This document shows positions 1-4,467 of a DNA stretch of 8,521 nucleotides, piece after piece. The DNA is from Gammaproteobacteria bacterium (GTDB taxonomy: Bacteria > Pseudomonadota > Gammaproteobacteria > UBA6429): contig QIKU01000280.1 of NCBI GenBank assembly GCA_003232015.1, positions 1 to 8,521 of the forward strand. Direction: 5' to 3'. Every line of letters starts with the position of its first letter. Positions within the stretch are counted from its first letter, which is position 1. Below the pieces are notes generated by a model that saw only the letters and a list, made by a program, of their open reading frames with translations, was not told the DNA's origin and ran no database searches. The position numbers and the translations under genes are program-made.

Positions 1-95
1 ATTTGTTTTGGTGTGCTTAAACACCAAATACAGTATCAACCTCAGGCGGTGTAAACACCGCTTGTGATTGGTTGAGGAAGATGGTATCTACGTGG
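1..95. other. Intergenic region with two short hairpins, downstream of yrfG
   Basis: No gene is visible here. Two inverted repeats stand out: an 8-bp stem at 7-14/21-28 (TTTGGTGT/ACACCAAA, 6-nt loop) and a 7-bp stem at 46-52/55-61 (GCGGTGT/ACACCGC, 2-nt centre). Both lie just beyond the yrfG stop codon, so they could fold at the 3' end of its transcript. Neither is followed by a U-tract on either strand, so I do not call an intrinsic terminator. Confidence 0.4.
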
Positions 96-755
96 TTAAA
101 CAATTTTCGGCATAATATCTTCAAAACTATGTATCGCCTTAAATTCGTCTACCTCTTTAATCGCTTGTTGTGTATCGGGCTTGTAAATGGCGAGTAAATG
201 CTTAATGCCATATTGCTGGGCTGAGCGCAGCACTGATAAGCTATCGTCAATAAATAAGGTCGACTCATTTTCGTAAGGGATCTGTTGCTTTAATTTGTCC
301 CAGAATATCTGTTGTTCTTTTGGCATACCAAAGTCATGCGCACAAACAATATGGTCAAAATAATCATGCAGTTGGGTTTTTTCGAGTTTTAGTGCCAGAC
401 TTTTCTGGTGGGCATTGGTAACCAGTGCGGTTTCAATGTTATTTTGTTTTAAAGCGGTTAAAAACTCACGAACAAAAGGGTGTACCGCAATTAAATGAGC
501 CACTTCTACTTTTAGTTGTACAATATCCAGCTCCAGCCGTTCGGTCCAGTAATCGATACAGTACCAGTCGATAGTACCTTCAACCTCTTTATAAATAGGC
601 ATTAAGGTATCGTAGGCTTTATCAAAGCTTATATTATTCTTTTCGCCATAACGAACAGGAACATGATGTTGCCAGAAATGATTGTCAAAATTCAGATCCA
701 GCAAGGTGCCATCCATATCCAGCAGTACAGTTTTAATATTTTCCCAGTTGATCAT
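96..755 (-). CDS. yrfG: HAD-family purine (GMP/IMP) 5'-nucleotidase YrfG
   Basis: A 219-aa cytosolic HAD hydrolase that closely resembles E. coli YrfG, which dephosphorylates purine mononucleotides such as GMP and IMP. All four HAD motifs are present: DMDGT at 13-17 (nucleophile D13, acid/base D15), T113 in LVTNAH, K146 in GMPKEQ, and the acidic pair D170-D171 in LFIDDS. Family-specific text includes the LDLNFDNHFWQ stretch near 19-29 and the W64-Y70 region (DWYCIDYW), which lies in the cap and is shared with E. coli YrfG. Length is normal for the family. The ATG start leaves only three residues before the conserved NWENI segment, so it is probably right, although no good Shine-Dalgarno sequence precedes it. 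It is divergent from the gene at 842, with a short shared upstream gap. In several gammaproteobacteria yrfG lies next to nudE and cysQ; here cysQ is nearby but nudE is absent. Confidence 0.92.
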   Translation of the reverse strand: MINWENIKTVLLDMDGTLLDLNFDNHFWQHHVPVRYGEKNNISFDKAYDTLMPIYKEVEGTIDWYCIDYWTERLELDIVQLKVEVAHLIAVHPFVREFLTALKQNNIETALVTNAHQKSLALKLEKTQLHDYFDHIVCAHDFGMPKEQQIFWDKLKQQIPYENESTLFIDDSLSVLRSAQQYGIKHLLAIYKPDTQQAIKEVDEFKAIHSFEDIMPKIV

Positions 756-841
756 AGTATTATTTCAAATGTAGTCGTGAATTTCAGGCAGTTTAAGCTA
801 AACTTATTAAAAGCCATTATTATGCAATGGAAACATTAACG

Positions 842-1537
842 ATGCACTTGTTAAGAATAATTTTATCCACTTCTGCTCTCTTGCTGGCGCTTGCTTTTAG
901 CCCCTTTATTTTTGCCAATAGTTTAACAGAAGAAGAAATGGAACGCTGGCTTAACAGCGATGATCTTGAACCACCCAATTATCAGAAGGTTGAAGTGAAT
1001 GAAGGGGATTTATTTTTTCTCACAGAAAAACCTTTAAAATCCGTTCATCACCATCACAACTCATTTACCCTTTACAAAACAAGCTTAAATGATGGCTGGA
1101 TTAAGCTGCAACAGTGCCATAGCAATATGGATCGTGTTCCACGGGTTCAGGTGGTTTTTAATAAAGAACGCATACGCGACATCAAGGTCGTCAAGTCAGA
1201 TGCAATCGAAAAAGCCTGGGTAGAAAAAAATACCGTACAACTGGAAAACGTAAAAGACAATGCACGGCTGTGCATCGAAGCCTGGTCTAAAGCCTTATTT
1301 AAAAACAAGGACGGCAGTTATCGCTTAACCAATGGCCCGTTTATGCGTAAATTTCTGGATGGGTATTTTCCTATCCATGTCACCATTGATGTCGATTTTA
1401 CAGCAACAACGCTGAAACTGGTGTCGGTTGAGCCTGCCGCGCAGGGTGGTTTTAAAGTAAGCCAAACGGCTAAAACAGTAAGTATAGACGCCTTATTTGA
1501 AGGGCGCTTAAAAACAAAACTAACCTTTGTGAATTAG
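842..1537 (+). CDS. Conserved exported protein with HHHHN motif, function unknown
   Basis: A secreted or periplasmic protein of 231 aa from the ATG at 842, or 236 aa from the ATG at 827. I prefer 842 because a GGA lies about 10 nt upstream and the product then starts directly with a signal peptide: a hydrophobic core (LLRIILSTSALLLALAFSPFIF) and likely cleavage after FA, about residue 25. The mature part has a striking H-H-H-H-N stretch (74-78 counted from 827), a CH pair at 97-98, C149, and a conserved-looking block NGPFMRKFLDGYFPIHV (169-185) followed by a beta-rich segment ending in LVSVEPA. I recall similar uncharacterised beta/gammaproteobacterial proteins, but no named domain. The histidines may bind metal; that is inference. 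It sits where nudE is often found between yrfG and cysQ. Confidence 0.8.
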   Translation: MHLLRIILSTSALLLALAFSPFIFANSLTEEEMERWLNSDDLEPPNYQKVEVNEGDLFFLTEKPLKSVHHHHNSFTLYKTSLNDGWIKLQQCHSNMDRVPRVQVVFNKERIRDIKVVKSDAIEKAWVEKNTVQLENVKDNARLCIEAWSKALFKNKDGSYRLTNGPFMRKFLDGYFPIHVTIDVDFTATTLKLVSVEPAAQGGFKVSQTAKTVSIDALFEGRLKTKLTFVN

Positions 1538-1587
1538 CTGTTTGCGGGTTTATTTAGTTAACCTGAACTTGGGATAAGAAATGCTCG

Positions 1588-1616
1588 TCATTACCGCATG
1601 CCTTTAGCGGGAATCC
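1588..1616. repeat. Short CGTCATT-CCGC/GCGG-AATCC type hairpin
   Basis: CCGC (1594-1597) pairs with GCGG (1607-1610) around a 9-nt loop, and the TT/AA pairs outside are separated from the stem by one mismatch. The flanking CGTCATT and GAATCC text matches a hairpin repeat commonly scattered between proteobacterial genes. It lies inside the MITE-like element. Confidence 0.5.
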
Positions 1617-1675
1617 AGTGACTCGAATTTTAAATTCCGGCTAAAACGATACTTTAATAATGGTATTTAGTGAGA

Positions 1676-1756
1676 GTAGCCCAGATGAAATGAAATGTAA
1701 TCCGGGAAATAATGTATTCATACCCCCGGATTTCGCTGCGCTACATCCCAGACTAC
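1676..1756. repeat. REP pair (BIME-like), copy A, CCCGGAT family
   Basis: Two REP-type units in inverted orientation. The plus-strand unit has GTAG (1676-1679), then arms CCCAGAT (1680-1686) and ATCCGGG (1700-1706). The minus-strand unit has CCCGGAT (1725-1731) and ends in CTAC (1753-1756), which is GTAG on the other strand. A GTAG tetranucleotide ahead of an imperfect palindrome is the known signature of REPs served by RAYT transposases. This copy is more degenerate than the others. Confidence 0.65.
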
Positions 1757-1832
1757 ATATATAAAAGATGGGTTTGACAGTTTACCAATGTAGATTTTCC
1801 TATCCCGAGTTCAGGTTAGTTATTGGCCTGGA

Positions 1833-1861
1833 TTGTAGGACAAAGCTTTTTATCCTATATA
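1833..1861 (+). promoter_or_regulatory. Possible cysQ promoter
   Basis: TTGTAG (1833-1838) and TATATA (1856-1861) are 17 bp apart. The -35 is poor and the assignment rests on spacing and position only, 44 bp before the cysQ start. Confidence 0.25.
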
Positions 1862-1904
1862 ACACTGGCGAAACATACCCTAAACTGTCAAAATCGCGCT
1901 TCTT

Positions 1905-2717
1905 ATGGATACTTTACAGTCATACTTAGAAGCGGTGCGAAACCTTGCCAGCATGGCGGGTGAGAAAATTCTTGAAGTTTATCAAACCGAATTCAGCGTC
2001 GAAAATAAAGCAGACCATACACCGGTTACACAGGCAGATTTAGAGGCAAATAAAATCATCCTTGCCGGTTTAAAAGCACTAACGCCCGATATTCCAGTGC
2101 TTTCAGAAGAAGACAGCATCCCTGTTTTTTCCGAGCGCTCTAAATGGCAGCGCTACTGGCTGATAGACCCTTTAGACGGCACCCGTGAGTTTATTCAAAA
2201 AAATGGCGAATTCACGGTTAACATTGCCTTAATCGAGAACCAGCAACCGGTATTGGGCGTTGTGTATGCGCCGGTTTTGCAGGTAATGTATTACGCACTT
2301 AAAGGCGAGGGCAGCTATAAAACCTCGGCACATAACAGCGCAGAGAAAATCCATGTTGCCAAACATTGCGCCAAACCAGTGCGTGTTGCCGGCAGCCAGT
2401 CATTTACTAATAATGAATTTATCGCCTTTGTGCGTAACCTGCCAGAGTGCACGGTTATTAATCTGGGCAGTGCCTTAAAGTCCTGCCTGGTTGCCGAAGG
2501 TGGCGCCGATGTCTATCCACGATTTGGCCTAACCTCAGAATGGGACACGGCAGCAACGCAGTGTATTTTGGAAGAAGCTGGAGGTTATCTAGTAGACTTA
2601 GATTTACAACCGCTGCGCTATAACACCAAAGACAGCCTGTTAAACCCGCACTTTCTTGCCTATGGCGACAATCAAATGGAATGGGCTGCGTATTATGAAG
2701 CCGAGCCAGTTGGGTAA
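1905..2717 (+). CDS. cysQ: 3'(2'),5'-bisphosphate nucleotidase CysQ
   Basis: A 270-aa cytosolic enzyme of the inositol monophosphatase superfamily. It removes the 3'-phosphate from PAP, and from PAPS in some species, preventing toxic build-up during sulfate assimilation. The metal-binding motifs are complete: SEED at 67-70, the WLIDPLDGTREF block with D88, D91, G92 and T93, and EWDTAA at 212-217 with D214. Other CysQ hallmarks are NGEFTVNIALI (100-110), GVVYAP (118-123) and LKSCLVAEGGADVYPRFG (191-208). Length is slightly above E. coli CysQ (246 aa), with the extra residues mostly at the C-terminus. The ATG at 1905 gives an N-terminus that lines up with the E. coli protein; its Shine-Dalgarno is weak. 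The last 25 bp overlap the convergent small ORF at 2693-2935. Confidence 0.95.
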   Translation: MDTLQSYLEAVRNLASMAGEKILEVYQTEFSVENKADHTPVTQADLEANKIILAGLKALTPDIPVLSEEDSIPVFSERSKWQRYWLIDPLDGTREFIQKNGEFTVNIALIENQQPVLGVVYAPVLQVMYYALKGEGSYKTSAHNSAEKIHVAKHCAKPVRVAGSQSFTNNEFIAFVRNLPECTVINLGSALKSCLVAEGGADVYPRFGLTSEWDTAATQCILEEAGGYLVDLDLQPLRYNTKDSLLNPHFLAYGDNQMEWAAYYEAEPVG

Positions 2718-2935
2718 TTAGCCTGGTCCTCGCTGCAATCCTTATTATCGTAAACCGCCATAATGGCCTTTAGTTCTAGCAATATTTCCTGCTGCTGTGT
2801 TTTATTAAGGCCTTGAAGTAATTTGAGGGGCGGGTTGGGCGTGGCTTGCTCTAGCGCTTCAATGTGTTGCCGCACAATGTCGCAACCCTGCAGGCATATT
2901 TGTTCAATGTAATCATGGGTTTGGGTGTTAGGCAT
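2693..2935 (-). CDS. Small conserved-looking protein of unknown function
   Basis: An 80-aa soluble protein with no signal peptide or membrane segment. The central part (about 36-62, from PLKLLQGLNKTQQQEILL to KAIMAVYD) reads like a genuine helical protein, and the N-terminal segment IEQICLQGCDIVRQHIEALE (11-30) has the heptad-like spacing of an amphipathic helix with two cysteines (C14, C18). The tail is polar and probably unstructured. It is convergent with cysQ, and the two stop ends overlap by 25 bp. No clear Shine-Dalgarno precedes the ATG. I recall similar short ORFs near cysQ in gammaproteobacteria but cannot name a family. Chance translation of the cysQ downstream region remains possible. 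Confidence 0.6.
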   Translation of the reverse strand: MPNTQTHDYIEQICLQGCDIVRQHIEALEQATPNPPLKLLQGLNKTQQQEILLELKAIMAVYDNKDCSEDQANYPTGSAS

Positions 2936-3065
2936 AGTGAAAGAGAATAATATCTATAAAAATCAGTTGTTTGCGAACAAAACTGAAGTGGGCGCAAGGC
3001 AAAGTGAGCAGATAATAAATGCTTTTGCAGGGGTAAGCAACCACAACGTGCTCCTGGCTTATTGG

Positions 3066-3083
3066 TAATGGGTTAACCCATTA
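3066..3083. promoter_or_regulatory. 18-bp perfect palindrome, possible operator
   Basis: TAATGGGTTAACCCATTA equals its own reverse complement over all 18 bases. It lies 107 bp before the PEP-CTERM start codon and 130 bp upstream of the 80-aa ORF, in the gap between these divergent genes. The form suits a dimeric regulator, but it could also be a repeat remnant. Confidence 0.4.
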
Positions 3084-3100
3084 TAAGATTGGCAGGAAAG

Positions 3101-3117
3101 ACCTAACCCGTTTAGGT
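3101..3117. repeat. Short hairpin before the PEP-CTERM gene
   Basis: ACCTAA (3101-3106) and TTAGGT (3112-3117) form a 6-bp stem around CCCGT, followed by GACAGACGA. It could be a leader structure, an operator half or a worn intergenic repeat; the sequence does not decide. Confidence 0.35.
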
Positions 3118-3190
3118 GACAGACGATTTGACCTATATCGTATAAACTTTAATCAAAATATAAACGAATTTATTCAATTTAGGCGGATAC

Positions 3191-3859
3191 ATGAAAATTT
3201 TAGCAGTCGCTCTTTTTTTAGCCAGTTTTGCTTCGGGTGCGCAAGCAGCCGTTCTTGAAGAGTATACAACCGGCACGGCAACCCCCACAACAGTGGGTGG
3301 GTATGATATGACCGATTTTGCCTTTACTGGTGGCAATGGAACCACAACCACAACAAGTATCTCATCACCGATTAGTGGCTCGTTGAGTTTTTTCGACCGA
3401 GGCGGCAATCTATCACCCATGGTTGTTAACCGAGCCGATAATGTAGGCTGGTGGAACAATGGCGAAGCAACCGATTACGATGTGTTTCTAACAGGAGAAA
3501 CCCTGATTACTATCCTGTTACCAGAAAATACCCGTGCATTTTCATTTAATGTTGGTGCAGTCCTTAGTAGTACCAGTAGGAACGCATGGCTTACAGCAGC
3601 GGAATCTGCGGGGTCGGGCGTTAGCAAAACCTGGTTTAATGTTAGCAGCAATAATACCCCAGGCTTCGGAATCTACGCCGACAATAGCAATGGTGGTTGT
3701 TCAGCGATAACATCAGTTACCATCGACCCAGTTTTTTGGGGCTTTGGTAACTTCGCAATTAATCAAAATAGCTGTGCCAGCGTTCCAGAAAGTTCATCAC
3801 TCTACTTGCTGGCTATTGGCCTGTTCGGTTTACTTTTTGTAGCAAGACGAAAAGCCTAA
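3191..3859 (+). CDS. PEP-CTERM sorting domain-containing exported protein
   Basis: A 222-aa protein made for export and C-terminal processing. Residues 1-20 are a signal peptide ending in AQA (cleavage about 19/20). The C-terminus is a PEP-CTERM sorting signal: VPESSS (198-203), a hydrophobic helix (204-217, LYLLAIGLFGLLFV) and a basic end ARRKA. The motif reads PES instead of the common PEP. Such proteins are recognised by an exosortase, which is not in this window, and are usually tied to extracellular matrix. The mature part is rich in Gly, Thr, Ser and Asn with two cysteines (C170, C195), and suggests a beta-sandwich; no ligand can be proposed. AGGCGG at 3181-3186 is the ribosome binding site. 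The gene is monocistronic, ending in a strong terminator. Confidence 0.88.
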   Translation: MKILAVALFLASFASGAQAAVLEEYTTGTATPTTVGGYDMTDFAFTGGNGTTTTTSISSPISGSLSFFDRGGNLSPMVVNRADNVGWWNNGEATDYDVFLTGETLITILLPENTRAFSFNVGAVLSSTSRNAWLTAAESAGSGVSKTWFNVSSNNTPGFGIYADNSNGGCSAITSVTIDPVFWGFGNFAINQNSCASVPESSSLYLLAIGLFGLLFVARRKA

Positions 3860-3883
3860 GTAAAAAGTAGTCACTCCTAAGAG

Positions 3884-3909
3884 CCCTGCTTTCGAGCAGG
3901 GTTTTTTTT
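3884..3909 (+). terminator. Rho-independent terminator of the PEP-CTERM gene
   Basis: CCCTGCT (3884-3890) pairs perfectly with AGCAGGG (3895-3901) around a TTCG tetraloop, followed by eight T residues (3902-3909). It begins 25 bp after the stop codon and separates this gene from the HIT operon. Confidence 0.93.
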
Positions 3910-4044
3910 GTCGGGAATAAATGGGTGGTTTGTGTAGCGATTAACAATAACGGGTGGTTTTTAGTCTGGCAGGTTAAATTAAGTACTGCTGACACGATAT
4001 GGTCGTACCCGTGGTGCAAGGTTTTAACTTTCGGGGTATTATAA

Positions 4045-4055
4045 ATACTAAGTAT
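4045..4055. promoter_or_regulatory. AT-rich palindrome in the HIT operon promoter region
   Basis: ATACT-A-AGTAT is a perfect 11-bp inverted repeat, with further TAAATA/TATTTA symmetry around it (4042-4060). It lies 35-45 bp before the HIT start, among TATA-like stretches (TATTATAAA at 4037-4045) suited to a -10 element. No matching -35 was found. It may be an operator for the operon. Confidence 0.3.
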
Positions 4056-4089
4056 ATTTAAAAGTAGATTCTGGTAAAGGCATACAAAA

Positions 4090-4467
4090 ATGAATTGTCC
4101 ATTTTGCACGATTAAAAAAAGTGATTTCGTAGCTGAATCAGAATATTTTTTTGCGAAACTAGATGGCTATCCTCTAACCGACGGGCATACTTTAATAATA
4201 AGCAAACGGCATGTTGCAAACTATTTTGATTTAACAGAAGTAGAGCAAATAGACATGATAAAATTGTTAAACATCGTAAAGAAAAGAACCGATAAAGAAT
4301 TTGAAGCCACTGCATATAATATTGGCGTTAATTGCGGTGAAAACGCCGGGCAAACTATTGGTCATATACATCTTCACTTAATTCCTCGCAGAGAAGGTGA
4401 CGTTGATGATCCTCGGGGTGGCATCCGGTGGATTATTCCAGAGAAGGCAAACTACTGGGATGAATAA
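4090..4467 (+). CDS. HIT-family nucleotide hydrolase/transferase
   Basis: A complete 125-aa HIT protein, presumably cytosolic. The histidine triad is HIHLH at 92-96 within TIGHIHLHLIPR; family enzymes form a nucleotidyl-histidine intermediate on the middle His (H94). N77 and the NCGENAGQ segment (81-88) belong to the nucleotide pocket. C3 and C6 (CPFC), with H41, suggest the zinc site of the bacterial HIT/Ap4A hydrolase-like branch. The end, DDPRGGIRWIIPEKANYW, is typical of that branch. The substrate cannot be read from the sequence: dinucleoside polyphosphates, AMP-lysine or AMP-DNA type adducts are options. AAGG at 4077-4080 is the ribosome binding site. The stop overlaps the next start by 8 bp, so the two genes are almost surely co-translated and work together. 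Confidence 0.93.
   Translation: MNCPFCTIKKSDFVAESEYFFAKLDGYPLTDGHTLIISKRHVANYFDLTEVEQIDMIKLLNIVKKRTDKEFEATAYNIGVNCGENAGQTIGHIHLHLIPRREGDVDDPRGGIRWIIPEKANYWDE

Larger units (their letters stand above)
1561..1816. mobile_element. MITE-like 256-bp element with terminal inverted repeats
   Basis: The ends are ACCTGAACTTGGGATA at 1561-1576 and TATCCCGAGTTCAGGT at 1801-1816, inverted copies with one mismatch in 16. If TA is added on each side the match is 17 of 18. The direct repeat TAGTTA flanks both ends (1555-1560 and 1817-1822), as expected of a target-site duplication, although part of this may simply be an extension of the inverted repeat. There is no ORF inside, so it would be mobilised in trans. 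The interior carries other repeat families, so it is a composite. The parent transposon family is not recognised. Confidence 0.6.
1538..1904. other. 367-bp gap filled with nested repeats and the cysQ upstream region
   Basis: No plausible gene was found. The gap holds a MITE-like element (1561-1816) that contains a short CCGC/GCGG hairpin and a REP pair, then about 90 bp of probable cysQ leader. A 12-bp perfect inverted repeat (1773-1784 and 1881-1892) joins the inside of the element to the leader just upstream of cysQ. Confidence 0.7.

Noticed and set aside
1..61. Hairpins as an intrinsic terminator of yrfG
   Set aside because: No U-tract follows either stem on either strand.
3085..3190. Sigma-54 or sigma-70 promoter for the PEP-CTERM gene
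   Set aside because: TTGGCAG near 3089 lacks a GC at the -12 position, and TTGACC (3128-3133) has no -10 at a usable distance.
3133..3459. 108-aa open frame on the minus strand
   Set aside because: It is antisense to the well-supported PEP-CTERM gene and its product is low-complexity, rich in Val and Pro.
3813..4109. 98-aa open frame on the minus strand
   Set aside because: It runs through the PEP-CTERM end, its terminator and the HIT start, with no protein-like conservation.
4112..4315. 67-aa open frame on the minus strand
   Set aside because: It lies wholly antisense inside the HIT gene.
4397..4459. Longer 573-aa start for the HNH-S24 protein
   Set aside because: The extra 21 residues are the HIT gene read in another frame and look unrelated to the family; ATG 4460 gives a normal 8-bp overlap.
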